In this document: positions 1 through 8,255 of the stretch, piece by piece
How positions within the stretch are numbered: the first letter of the stretch is position 1
How the letters are laid out: the number at the start of each line of letters is the position of its first letter
Source: Igneacidithiobacillus sp041146875
GTDB lineage: Bacteria; Pseudomonadota; Gammaproteobacteria; Acidithiobacillales; Acidithiobacillaceae
Direction: 5' to 3'
DNA: 35,846 nt
Assembly: GCF_041146875.1 (NCBI RefSeq)
Contig: NZ_JBFRXP010000023.1
Location: 1 to 35,846, forward strand
Position numbers and translations under genes: made by a program
The notes under the pieces: generated by a model
What the model saw: the letters and a program-made list of their open reading frames with translations, nothing else
Told to the model about the DNA's origin: nothing
Databases searched by the model: none

Positions 1-202
1 CACCACAGACGTTTTCGAAAATAGGCGCTGAAACCCCTATGAATGCTGGGGTGGCATTACGAATTTGACGATTTTTGCCGTTGAACTGTCGAACTCGGGT
101 GATCTGCGCTTCAAATATGACTTTAACCGGCGCTATTAACGTCGCTAAACAATATCTCTATTTTTCTCTCCAAATGCCATTCACGACTGGGGGAGCCCGG
201 CC

Positions 203-478
203 ATGAATCAGACCATGCAACTCAAGCAGTCAGTCGACGCCCTGGCGCAGAGAGTGGTCCGCATGACCGAAGAATATACCCGTTCGGGAGTGGCGTTGTG
301 GATTTGTCAGAATGGTGCAACCCATGTGATCCCGCTGACCGTCCGCGAGCCTGCCACACGTCTTAAATCCCATCACTGCGCCCTTATCGGGCATTACCGT
401 GCACCCTGCCAGGCCATCGATATCGTGGATGACATTGAGTGGATCGTGCGCCAGATCCGCACTGGGCACTTGCACTAA
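203..478 (+). CDS. small hypothetical protein at head of hyf-like operon
   Basis: A 91-residue soluble protein that I do not recognise. It has no signal peptide or membrane segment and has two cysteines (one in WICQNG, one near CALIGHY). A purine-rich ribosome binding site (GGGGGAG, about 189-195) sits before the ATG. I prefer it to the opposite-strand ORFs because of that site and because it is co-oriented with the genes that follow. It ends 114 bases before hyfC. The region before it (1-202) holds no convincing promoter; I noted only the palindrome TTTTCGAAAA at 12-21. Whether it belongs functionally to the membrane complex is unknown. Confidence 0.6.
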   Translation: MNQTMQLKQSVDALAQRVVRMTEEYTRSGVALWICQNGATHVIPLTVREPATRLKSHHCALIGHYRAPCQAIDIVDDIEWIVRQIRTGHLH

Positions 479-484
479 ACTGAT

Positions 485-595
485 ATGAGAATCCGCAGAT
501 TGGTATTAGACATGGACGAACGCAACCCGGCCCCGCGCGGTATGGATGATTGGCTGAGAGCGCGGAAGTCTGACCTGAAAGTGGGCCTATCATGA
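485..595 (+). CDS. 36-residue mini-ORF coupled to hyfC
   Basis: A short ORF from ATG 485 to TGA 593-595, whose stop overlaps the hyfC start as ATGA. The same ATGA or TGATG overlap recurs between most later genes of the operon. The predicted peptide is basic and acidic without hydrophobic stretches (starts MRIRRLVLDMDE, ends KSDLKVGLS). There is no good ribosome binding site before ATG 485; internal ATGs at 512 and 542 are alternatives. It could be a leader peptide that couples translation into hyfC, which itself lacks a clear Shine-Dalgarno site, or a chance ORF. Confidence 0.35.
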   Translation: MRIRRLVLDMDERNPAPRGMDDWLRARKSDLKVGLS

Positions 596-1554
596 CGCCC
601 TTGTGGACGCATTTCGTGCTCAACGTGGCGCAGGTCGTCTTCCTCCTGGTGTTCGCGCCCTTAGTGGAAGGCGTACTGCATCGCCTCGAAGAGATCATCC
701 AGGGCAAAAGTGGGATCAGCGTCTGGCAGACCTATCGCGACATCGGGAAGCTATTCGCCAAAGATGAGGTCATTTCCGAGGAATCCACCTGGGTCTTCCG
801 CTTTGCCCCCATCGTCGCCTTTGTCATGCCGCTCTTCGTCGTGTTACTGATTCCGGCGCTGACCAAATTTCCCCTGTTTTTCGCCTTCATGGGCGACATG
901 GTAGCGGTGGGATTCCTGATGGCCGTTTCCGGGTTTTTCGTGGCGCTGGCCGGGATGGATACCGGCAACGTCTATGCGGCGGTGGGTGCCAGCCGCACCC
1001 ACATGGTGGGTTTTCTGGCGGAGCCCGTCTTCATCATGGTGTTCTTTAGTGTCTCTTACGTCGCCAACAGCACCATTCCCTACTTCGTCAACGCGACCTG
1101 GGGGGCTTCCTGGGCCAGCATGTTTCAGCCCTCTCATCTGCTCATCGTCCTGGCGTTCTTTTTGCTGATCCTCGCCGATGAGGGTCGCATTCCCGTGGAC
1201 AGCCCGGCGGGCAAGGTGGAAATCGCCATGATCGGGCACTCCAAGGGGCTCGAATATTCGGGCAGCAGCGCTGCCCTGATGAAATGGGGTGGCGCTATGA
1301 AATTGATGGTCCTGGCGCTGGTTTTCGTCAATGTGCTGGTTACCCCTTGGGGCCTGTCTGCCCATGCGCAATGGGGCGCCATCCTCGCTGCCGTGGGCCT
1401 GGTCCTGCTCAAATTGCTGGCTTTTGTGGTCGTGCTGGCACTGGTAGAGACCAGTCTGGCCAAATTGCGGCTGTTCCGCATCCCTGAGTTTCTGGCCGTC
1501 GCCTTCATCATCTGCCTGTTCGCGGTGAGTGTGCGCCTGGTGGGGATCGCCTGA
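592..1554 (+). CDS. hyfC: HyfC/HycD-like (NuoH-type) membrane subunit
   Basis: A 320-residue polytopic membrane protein of the NuoH/HycD/HyfC family, which anchors the peripheral redox arm to the membrane arm in complex I and group 4 hydrogenases. Family signatures seen are the N-terminal PLVEGVLHRLEEIIQGKSG stretch followed by a WQTYRDIGKLFAKDE loop, and the ADEGRIPVDSPAGKVE loop near residues 197-212, with acidic residues proposed to take part in ion coupling. Length is normal for HyfC (about 315-320). The start is an ATG overlapping the mini-ORF stop; the end overlaps hyfE as TGATG. It lies first in the membrane-complex operon. Confidence 0.9.
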   Translation: MTPLWTHFVLNVAQVVFLLVFAPLVEGVLHRLEEIIQGKSGISVWQTYRDIGKLFAKDEVISEESTWVFRFAPIVAFVMPLFVVLLIPALTKFPLFFAFMGDMVAVGFLMAVSGFFVALAGMDTGNVYAAVGASRTHMVGFLAEPVFIMVFFSVSYVANSTIPYFVNATWGASWASMFQPSHLLIVLAFFLLILADEGRIPVDSPAGKVEIAMIGHSKGLEYSGSSAALMKWGGAMKLMVLALVFVNVLVTPWGLSAHAQWGAILAAVGLVLLKLLAFVVVLALVETSLAKLRLFRIPEFLAVAFIICLFAVSVRLVGIA

Positions 1555-2231
1555 TGGTCGCCGTCAGTAGCACCGCCCTCGCCCTGGACGGCTCGGTGGC
1601 CGGACTCTTCGTGGTGTTTGGCCTCGGGGTCATGGTCTCCCGGCAAATGCTGGCCTCGCTGTATTTTTTCATGTGGCAATCCGTCGCCCTGACGGCATCG
1701 GCGCTGGTCCTGGCCGATGCCCTGGACGCCATCAACCTGCTCTGGGTGGCGATCATTACCTTCGTCACCAAGGTGATCGCCGTTCCGCTGGTGTTGCGCT
1801 GGGCGGCTGGACAGGCCATATACGGGCGGCGGGAAGTCGATCAGGCGCTGAGCATTCCGGCTTCGGTATTGGTGGCAGCCGTCCTGGCCTTGGTCGGCTG
1901 GTTCGCGGTGGCACCCACCCTGCCCTTCCTGCACACTGCCCCTTTTGCCCACCTCAACTTGCCGACGGGGCTCATCATGGTGCTGTGGGGGGCTTTTACG
2001 GTGGCGCTGCGGCGGGAAAGCGTCGCCCAACTGATGGGACTGCTCATCATGGAAAACGGGGCATTTTTCGGCTCCATCGCCATCGTCCACAACCTCGCGG
2101 TGATTGCCGAAATTGCCGCTGCGGTGGACGTGCCCATCGTCGCCCTGGTCATCGGCTTACTCATCCGCAACATTCGCCGCGTCACCGGCTCCACGCGAGT
2201 GGGTGCCCTCGACCGCCTGCACGAGCGCTGA
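1554..2231 (+). CDS. hyfE: HyfE-like (NuoK-like) membrane subunit
   Basis: A 225-residue hydrophobic protein with about seven predicted helices, matching HyfE of hydrogenase-4 (about 216 residues). The C-terminal part has the NuoK-like segment LLIMENGAFFGSIAI with a membrane-embedded Glu, as expected for the ion-translocating module. The ATG shares a base with the hyfC stop. Four bases separate its stop from hyfF, so the genes are translationally linked. HyfE-type subunits are typical of hydrogenase-4 and Ehr-like complexes rather than of complex I itself. Confidence 0.85.
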   Translation: MVAVSSTALALDGSVAGLFVVFGLGVMVSRQMLASLYFFMWQSVALTASALVLADALDAINLLWVAIITFVTKVIAVPLVLRWAAGQAIYGRREVDQALSIPASVLVAAVLALVGWFAVAPTLPFLHTAPFAHLNLPTGLIMVLWGAFTVALRRESVAQLMGLLIMENGAFFGSIAIVHNLAVIAEIAAAVDVPIVALVIGLLIRNIRRVTGSTRVGALDRLHER

Positions 2232-2235
2232 AGCC

Positions 2236-3711
2236 ATGTCCGCGCACTGGCTGCCTCTGCTCATTTTGCTGGTTCCCCTGGCGGGTGCCCTGCTGGCCGT
2301 CGCCAACCGGCGCAGTGCGCCCTACCTCAGCCTGCTGGCGGCGCTGATCACCTTGATCCTGGCCATCTCGGCCGCATGGTGGGTAGAAAGGCACGGTATC
2401 CTGCGCGGTAGCGCCGGCTTTTTTTCCCTTGATGCCTTGGGAGCTTTGTATCTCTTGCCGGTGAGCTTCGTGTACTTCACGTCCTCCCTGTATGCCATTG
2501 GCTATCTCTGGGCGCGGCGGCAGGAACAAGGGCCCGATGCCGCCCCTCCACGGTATCGGGAATATTTCCCGTTGATGAATGTCTTTGCCCTCGTCATTCT
2601 GGCGGTGCCACTGGTGTCCAATCTGGCCTTGATGTGGATTTCCATTGAGTTGACGACGGTCTTTTCTGCCTTTTTGGTCGCCTACGAAGACCGCGCCGAG
2701 GCCTTGGAGGCCGCCTGGAAATACGTAGCCCTCACCAGCATGGGGGCAATGATCGCCCTGCTTGGCGTGCTGATACTCTATTACGCGACCCACAGCCTGG
2801 GCCAACCCGCCACCTGGAACGGCCTGTTGCGGGCGGCCCCGCAGATTCCCGGCCCCATTCTGCTCCTGGCCTTCGTGCTGTGGCTGGTCGGCTTTGGCGC
2901 CAAAACCGGGCTGGTGCCCATGCACACCTGGTTGCCCGATGCCCATAGTCAGGCACCGGCATCCGTCTGCGCCGTGCTGTCGGGAGTGGAGACCAGTGCC
3001 GCCCTATACATGCTGCTGCGCCTCTACCCCGTGCTGGCCAGCAATCCCGGCATCCACGACCCCGCTGCCTGGTATATGACGGCTGGCTTGATCACCGTTG
3101 GCAGTGCCGCCTTCATGCTCCTGCAGGTCCATGATTTCAAGCGGATGTTTGCCTATTCCACCATCGAACACATGGGCATCATCCTCACCGCCTGCGGCAT
3201 CGGGGCGGCGGTGCATGAAGTGGGAACGGTCTATCAACTCTTCGCCCACGGCTTTACCAAATCCCTGTGCTTTTTTGCCGCCGGCCTTGCGGGCGTGGTT
3301 TTTGGCACCCAAGAGATCGCCCAGGTGCGCGGTCTCATCAGCCGGGCTCCCGCCGTGGGTTGGGCGCTGATCATCGGTACCCTGGCCATTGCTGGCGCGC
3401 CCCCCTTCGCGCTGTTCCTGTCGGAATTCGAGATCCTGTATACCGGATATGCCAGCGGCCAGTATCTGGCCACTGGGCTGCTCACCGCCTTCATCGTCCT
3501 GGCCTTCATTGCCCTGGCCTATCAGGCTTCGCGGATCGCCTTTGGAGCACCCGCGACGGACGCCCCCCAGGCGCGCCTGCCCATCCCGCGCAGCAGCATG
3601 GCCGCCATCGCCTTGGCCATCATCCCGGTTTTCGTCTTCGGATTTTTTCTGCCGCCAGCACTGGGGCACCTGGTCCATCAGGCGGCGGCATTGTTAGAGG
3701 TACATAGATGA
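2236..3711 (+). CDS. hyfF: HyfF-like antiporter-type proton-translocating subunit
   Basis: A 491-residue member of the NuoL/M/N and Mrp antiporter-like family (proton_antipo_M domain). Key elements are a conserved membrane Glu in WISIELTT, the segment GFGAKTGLVPMHTWLPDAHS with the pumping Lys, the APASVCAVLSG helix, and DFKRMFAYSTIEHMG. I take ATG 2236 (MSAHWLPLL), four bases after the hyfE stop, rather than upstream in-frame ATGs lying inside hyfE. It ends in an ATGA overlap with hyfG. It is one of only two large antiporter-like subunits in this operon; E. coli Hyf has three (HyfB, D, F). Confidence 0.9.
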   Translation: MSAHWLPLLILLVPLAGALLAVANRRSAPYLSLLAALITLILAISAAWWVERHGILRGSAGFFSLDALGALYLLPVSFVYFTSSLYAIGYLWARRQEQGPDAAPPRYREYFPLMNVFALVILAVPLVSNLALMWISIELTTVFSAFLVAYEDRAEALEAAWKYVALTSMGAMIALLGVLILYYATHSLGQPATWNGLLRAAPQIPGPILLLAFVLWLVGFGAKTGLVPMHTWLPDAHSQAPASVCAVLSGVETSAALYMLLRLYPVLASNPGIHDPAAWYMTAGLITVGSAAFMLLQVHDFKRMFAYSTIEHMGIILTACGIGAAVHEVGTVYQLFAHGFTKSLCFFAAGLAGVVFGTQEIAQVRGLISRAPAVGWALIIGTLAIAGAPPFALFLSEFEILYTGYASGQYLATGLLTAFIVLAFIALAYQASRIAFGAPATDAPQARLPIPRSSMAAIALAIIPVFVFGFFLPPALGHLVHQAAALLEVHR

Positions 3712-5285
3712 GCGCGGCCAACCCCTTCACCCATTGGCTAGCGCATCTGGCGGGCGTGGAGCAGCGCACGCTGCAGCCCGACTGGCTGCAACTGCGCTGC
3801 GCCGCCACCCAACTGCCCGAGCTGACCACCGCCCTGGTCCACGACTGGCAGGCGGAATTTGCCACGCTGCTGGTGGAGGAGACCGGGGTGGACGACGTCC
3901 TCGCCGTGCATTATCTCTTTTACCTCCCCAACGACGGTCAGCGCATCGAAACCCGCATCGAGGCGCATCCGGGCGAGGAGCTACCCGCCATCAGCGACAC
4001 CGTACACGCCGCCGACTGGCATGAGCGGGAAGCCTGGGATTTGTACGGGTTACGCTTTCGCGGTCACCCCTTCCTGGGGGATTTCGTCCTCCACGATGAT
4101 GATTGGCCCGAAGGCGTGGACCCCATGCGGCGCCGTTTTGATGGTCACCAGCGTCCCGATGTCCACGGTTCCGGTGCGGATTGGCAACCCCCCAAGATTC
4201 TCCAGGAAGACGGCGCCATCGTCTTCCCCATCGGGCCCATCTGGGGAGACACCAATGAATCCGGTCTGTGGCTGCTGGAAACACCGGGAGAACAAATCCA
4301 TTACCTCCACACCCGGCTTTTTTACAAATACCGGGGTGTGGAAAAAATCGCCGAGGGCCGCCCCGCCGGCGATGCCTTGCTGCTCGCCGAGCGTTTTGCG
4401 GGAGCGTCTGCCTTTGCCCACGGCTGGGCGTATTGTCAGGCGCTGGAAAGTATCGCCCAGCTTCGGGTTCCGCCCCGTGCCCAGCGGTTGCGGGTATTGT
4501 TCGCGGAACTGGAACGCATGCGTCACCACGCCGCCAACATCGCCGAAATTGCCGGCTCTACGGCACTATCCGTCGGCAAGGCCATGGCCCAAGACATTGT
4601 CGAGAGTTTACTGCGCCTGAGCGCGCGCCTCTGTGGACATCGCTATTTTTTCGGCATCTTGCAACCCGGCGGTTTGCGGCAAGACCTAGATGAGCACCGC
4701 GTACAACTGTTGCTCGACACCCTGCCTGCCGTGGAGCAACGCCTGCGCGACCTGGAAGACCGCCTGGAACGTAGCTCCAGTTTTCTCGACCGCATCGAAG
4801 AAATGGGGACCCTCAGCCCGGAGCTCGCCCAAACCTACGGCGTAGTCGGTCCCATTGCCCGCGCCTCGGGGCGGCCCCTCGACCTGCGCCGCCATCTGCC
4901 CTATGGCGCCTACACCCACCTGCAGCCGGAAATCCCGGTGGAGCAGGAAGGCGACGGCTATGCCCGGCTGCGCATTTTTTTCGCGGAAACCCGGATCAGC
5001 GGCGAAATGGTCCGCGAAGTCGCCGAGCGGCTCCCTAGTGGACCGATTGCCGAACCCTGGCAGCCCCAGGAAGGCCATGCGCTCGCCTGGGTAGAGGCCC
5101 CTTCGGGAGCCACCTTCCACTGGCTGCGCTGCGACACCGACGGGCGGGTATCCCGCCTACGTCTCGGTACGCCCGGTTTTCGCAACTGGCATGCCTTTGA
5201 ACGCGCGGTGGAAGGCGCGGCCTTTCAGGACTTTCCCATCATCCTGGCCACCTGGGGCCTGTCCATAGCGGAGAATGATCGCTGA
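3708..5285 (+). CDS. hyfG: HyfG-like NuoC-NuoD fusion subunit lacking NiFe ligands
   Basis: A 525-residue fusion of a NuoC/30-kDa domain (about residues 1-150, signature HEREAWDLYGLRFRGHP) and a NuoD/49-kDa or hydrogenase large-subunit domain (about 165-525, starting with HYLHTRLFYKYRGVEK). In true group 4 hydrogenases the L1 motif reads ERxCGxC; here it is ERFAGASA, so the ligand positions are Ala231 and Ser234. The C-terminal L2 motif DPCxSC is replaced by ATWGLSIAENDR, with no cysteine. The active site therefore cannot bind NiFe, as in complex I and Ehr complexes. The absence of C-terminal proteolytic processing residues fits this. The substrate is unknown. Confidence 0.9.
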   Translation: MSAANPFTHWLAHLAGVEQRTLQPDWLQLRCAATQLPELTTALVHDWQAEFATLLVEETGVDDVLAVHYLFYLPNDGQRIETRIEAHPGEELPAISDTVHAADWHEREAWDLYGLRFRGHPFLGDFVLHDDDWPEGVDPMRRRFDGHQRPDVHGSGADWQPPKILQEDGAIVFPIGPIWGDTNESGLWLLETPGEQIHYLHTRLFYKYRGVEKIAEGRPAGDALLLAERFAGASAFAHGWAYCQALESIAQLRVPPRAQRLRVLFAELERMRHHAANIAEIAGSTALSVGKAMAQDIVESLLRLSARLCGHRYFFGILQPGGLRQDLDEHRVQLLLDTLPAVEQRLRDLEDRLERSSSFLDRIEEMGTLSPELAQTYGVVGPIARASGRPLDLRRHLPYGAYTHLQPEIPVEQEGDGYARLRIFFAETRISGEMVREVAERLPSGPIAEPWQPQEGHALAWVEAPSGATFHWLRCDTDGRVSRLRLGTPGFRNWHAFERAVEGAAFQDFPIILATWGLSIAENDR

Positions 5286-6013
5286 TGAGCTTCTGGCCTT
5301 ACTACGGACTAAAACAGGGCATTCAAACGACCCCCTGGCCCGACGGCGAGGATCTCAGTCCGGGTCTCAGTCCGGGACGGCCGTTGTCAGCGCCCGTCAC
5401 CGCCCCCGAAGCGACGGCGGCACTTTGCCCTGTGGGTGCCCTGCAGGCGAGAGCCGAGGGTGTCCATGTCGCCTTTGACCGCTGCATACACTGTCAGCGC
5501 TGCCGTCAGGGGGAACACGCCCTGCCTTGGCAAGAAGATTTTGCCTGGACCGTAGCGGCAGCCAACAACCAGGGCCCCTTGGGAGGGCGCTTTTATGAGT
5601 CCCTGAACGTGCTGTACGTCGATGCCGGTGCGTGCGGGGCCTGCGTCAACGAAGTCCGTCTGATCGATGCCCCCGCCTACAATCTGCACCGTTTGGGCAT
5701 CTTCGTGACAGCCACCCCACGCGACGCCGATGTGCTGCTCGTGGCCGGCCCCATCACCGACGCCATGCGCACCGCCATCCGCAAAGCCTATGCCGCCATG
5801 CCCGAACCCAAGCGCGTGGTGGGCATGGGGGTCTGCGCCGTCAACGGCGGTATTTTTGGCGAGAGCTTCGCCTGCGCCGGCGGGCTGGAAAAAATCGTCC
5901 CCGTGGATTGGTGGATTCCCGGTTGCCCACCCCCACCTCTGGCCATTTTGCAGGGGTTGTTGCGGGTCGTCGGTCGAGCCGTTCCCCAGATGACGGAGGA
6001 GGGAACCCCATGA
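5285..6013 (+). CDS. hyfI: HyfI-like (NuoB-type) Fe-S subunit with N-terminal half-ferredoxin
   Basis: A 242-residue iron-sulfur subunit. The C-terminal two thirds are NuoB/HycG/HyfI-like and keep the proximal [4Fe-4S] ligands Cys117, Cys120 (GACGACVNE), Cys184 (GVCAVNGG) and Cys214 (PGCPPPP). The N-terminal region has a CP at Cys48 followed by CIHCQRC (Cys67, 70, 73), which is what remains of a two-cluster ferredoxin (HyfH/NuoI type) if only the second cluster is kept. It seems to be a HyfH-HyfI fusion carrying two clusters in all. It starts one base into the hyfG stop and ends as ATGA into hyfB. Confidence 0.85.
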   Translation: MSFWPYYGLKQGIQTTPWPDGEDLSPGLSPGRPLSAPVTAPEATAALCPVGALQARAEGVHVAFDRCIHCQRCRQGEHALPWQEDFAWTVAAANNQGPLGGRFYESLNVLYVDAGACGACVNEVRLIDAPAYNLHRLGIFVTATPRDADVLLVAGPITDAMRTAIRKAYAAMPEPKRVVGMGVCAVNGGIFGESFACAGGLEKIVPVDWWIPGCPPPPLAILQGLLRVVGRAVPQMTEEGTP

Positions 6014-8127
6014 TGCTCTACGTCCTCGCCTACTTGCTGCTGCTCGCCGGTCCCCTGGTGGCCCTGTTGCCGGGGCGCCGCCTTCCCCCCGTCCTGGCCT
6101 GGGGGCTGATGACACTGGCCTGTGTGCTGCTGGGAATACAGGGCATTGACGCCATGGTCGCCGGTGGAGCAATCCCTATGATTCATCTGGCGTTACCGGT
6201 AATTGGCGCCTTCAACTTCGTGCAGACGCCGCTGGGCGGGTTGCTCATCCTCATCACCGCCGCCGTATTTGCCGTCACCCTGCCCTTCGTGACCCATGAC
6301 GCCAACGCCTATGGTCGCGCTCGCCGCGGATTATTCCTTGGCATCGTCATGTTGACCCTGGCCGCCATGATCGGCTTTTTCAGCGCCGCCAGCATCGTCT
6401 CCTTTATGTTTTGCTGGGAGATCGCCGCCATCGCCATCTGGGGCTTGATCACCTTTGAAACCCGGCAGAGCAAACCCGTCGCCGCCGGACTGCTGACCCT
6501 GGCCCTCTCGGAACTCGGCAGTCTGGCGGGATTGGTGAGCCTCTTGCTCCTGGCTTCGGCAGCGGGGAGCAGCCAGCTCGCCGAAATCGCCAACGCCATG
6601 CCCCATATCCCAACGAGCCTCGCCGTGGTCGCGGGCCTGCTGGCGTTTTTTGGCTTCGGCATGAAGGCCGGCATCATCCCCCTCAACGTCTGGCTTCCCG
6701 CCGCCCACGGCTCCGCCCCACGATCCACCTCGCCGATCCTCTCGGGTGCCACGCTCAACCTGGGGCTGTATGCCTTTTTGCGCATCGATGCCCCGATTGC
6801 CCTGCACCATCCCACCCTTGGGCTGGTCATTCTCAGCAGCGGCGCCCTCACCGCCCTCATCGGCATCATCTACGCCCTGGTCGAAAAAGACATGAAACGC
6901 CTGTTGGCCCAAAGTTCCGTGGAAAACATGGGCATTGCTACGGCGGGTATTGGCGCCGGCCTGACCTTTGCCGCCTACGGTCATCCCCTCCTGGGCGGGG
7001 CCAGCATGGTGGCCGGCCTCTATCACATGATCAACCATTCTACCTTCAAAACGCTGCTGTTTCTGGGTGCCGGAGGGATTGATGCGACCACTGGCACCCA
7101 CGACCTGGACGCCATGGGGGGCCTGATGAAACGCCTACCCGCTCTCGGTAGTTTTTTTCTGGTGGGCGCCTTTGCCATCGCCGCCCTGCCTCCATTCAAC
7201 GGCTTCGTCAGCGAATGGTTGCTGCTGGAATCTCTGCTGCGGGTGGTGGAAATTCCCGACATTCCCGTGCGTATTACCTTTGCCTTGTCGGGTGCCTTGT
7301 TGGCGCTGACTTCGGGGCTTGCCCTTACCTGCTTCATCTTGTTGCCGGGGAGTGCCCTGATGGGGCTACCGCGCTCCCCGGCCGCCGCCAGCGCCCACCA
7401 GGCGCCGCGCACGGTGGTCATTCCCATGGGCATTCTGGCCGCGCTTTGCCTGCTGCTGGGACTTTCGGCAACGCTGGTCATCCCAGCGCTCGGGCAACTG
7501 GCCGCGCCCCTGGTCGGCGCCAACCCCACTGCCGCACTGGTTCCCAATTTCTTCCACTGGACGGGCAGTGTGCCGCTAGCCATCCAGCACGCTCTGGACC
7601 CCATCGGCGCGCGTGTAGGCGCCCAAATACTGCCCCTACGCGGGCTGGTCGTCATGCACCTGGATCACAGTAACGCCCCGGTGGTGTATGCCATGTCCAC
7701 CCTGCTGACGTTTTTGGTGCTGACCTTCTTGCTGGGGGGCGTCTGGCTGCTGGTGCGCGGGCTGCGCCATCGCGGCGTGCGGCGCAGCACCCTCTGGGAT
7801 GCCGGCCTCACCCGGCTGCGCCCGGAAATGACCTATACTGCAACCACCTTTGCGGCACCGGTGCGGGTCGTCTTCCAAGGGCTTTTCCACCCGGTCGTGG
7901 AAACCCAGGAAGAACGCCAGGGCGCTTTTGTCCTGACCCGTCGTTATCACCAGGTCATCACCAATGTCTCCGAACGCCTGGTACTGCACCCCATCAGCCG
8001 CGCCGCCTTTTTTATCGCCGACAAGCTCGCCCGCATGCACAAGGGACGGGTGAATACCTATGCGAGTTACATATTACTGGCCTTGGTCCTGGTGCTGGTC
8101 ATCGCGGCAGGTGCGGGGGGTGGGTAA
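6010..8127 (+). CDS. hyfB: HyfB-like (NuoL-type) antiporter-type membrane subunit
   Basis: A 705-residue polytopic protein of the NuoL/HyfB/HycC family. Visible signatures are a membrane Glu in CWEIAAIAIWGLITFE, FGFGMKAGIIPLNVWLPAAH with the central Lys, the PRSTSPILSG helix, and DMKRLLAQSSVENMG. The C-terminal portion after about residue 560 has an amphipathic tail and a last helix (TYASYILLALVLVLVIAAG). The start is ATG 6010, overlapping the hyfI stop; an adjacent ATG at 6013 is possible. It is the last gene of the complex, and no formate dehydrogenase, ferredoxin or maturation genes follow it. Confidence 0.88.
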   Translation: MMLYVLAYLLLLAGPLVALLPGRRLPPVLAWGLMTLACVLLGIQGIDAMVAGGAIPMIHLALPVIGAFNFVQTPLGGLLILITAAVFAVTLPFVTHDANAYGRARRGLFLGIVMLTLAAMIGFFSAASIVSFMFCWEIAAIAIWGLITFETRQSKPVAAGLLTLALSELGSLAGLVSLLLLASAAGSSQLAEIANAMPHIPTSLAVVAGLLAFFGFGMKAGIIPLNVWLPAAHGSAPRSTSPILSGATLNLGLYAFLRIDAPIALHHPTLGLVILSSGALTALIGIIYALVEKDMKRLLAQSSVENMGIATAGIGAGLTFAAYGHPLLGGASMVAGLYHMINHSTFKTLLFLGAGGIDATTGTHDLDAMGGLMKRLPALGSFFLVGAFAIAALPPFNGFVSEWLLLESLLRVVEIPDIPVRITFALSGALLALTSGLALTCFILLPGSALMGLPRSPAAASAHQAPRTVVIPMGILAALCLLLGLSATLVIPALGQLAAPLVGANPTAALVPNFFHWTGSVPLAIQHALDPIGARVGAQILPLRGLVVMHLDHSNAPVVYAMSTLLTFLVLTFLLGGVWLLVRGLRHRGVRRSTLWDAGLTRLRPEMTYTATTFAAPVRVVFQGLFHPVVETQEERQGAFVLTRRYHQVITNVSERLVLHPISRAAFFIADKLARMHKGRVNTYASYILLALVLVLVIAAGAGGG

Positions 8128-8255
8128 CCGCTTTACGCCGCAAATATACCTATGCCTTTAGAGATTGAATCCAGACCACATTTAGATGTTCTAAAATTAT
8201 TGAAAGGGTTGCAACACCATCTCGCCACTCAAGCTGATAGACAAGGAGTCTACCG

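Noticed and set aside
12..21. Perfect palindrome TTTTCGAAAA
   Set aside because: Only ten bases, single copy, without a linked promoter; likely chance.
61..90. Possible sigma-54 or sigma-70 boxes upstream of 203 (TGGCAT..., TTGACG)
   Set aside because: The -12 GC element is absent and no -10 lies at a proper distance from TTGACG.
230..707. Opposite-strand ORFs over the start of the hyf operon
   Set aside because: No ribosome binding sites or recognisable protein features; shadows of the + strand genes.
3708..6013. A true NiFe formate hydrogenlyase
   Set aside because: The NiFe-binding cysteines are missing and no formate dehydrogenase or maturation genes are present.
8128..8255. Promoter before cfa (TTGAAT ... 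TAAAAT)
   Set aside because: Spacing is about 21 bases, too long; no better pair found.
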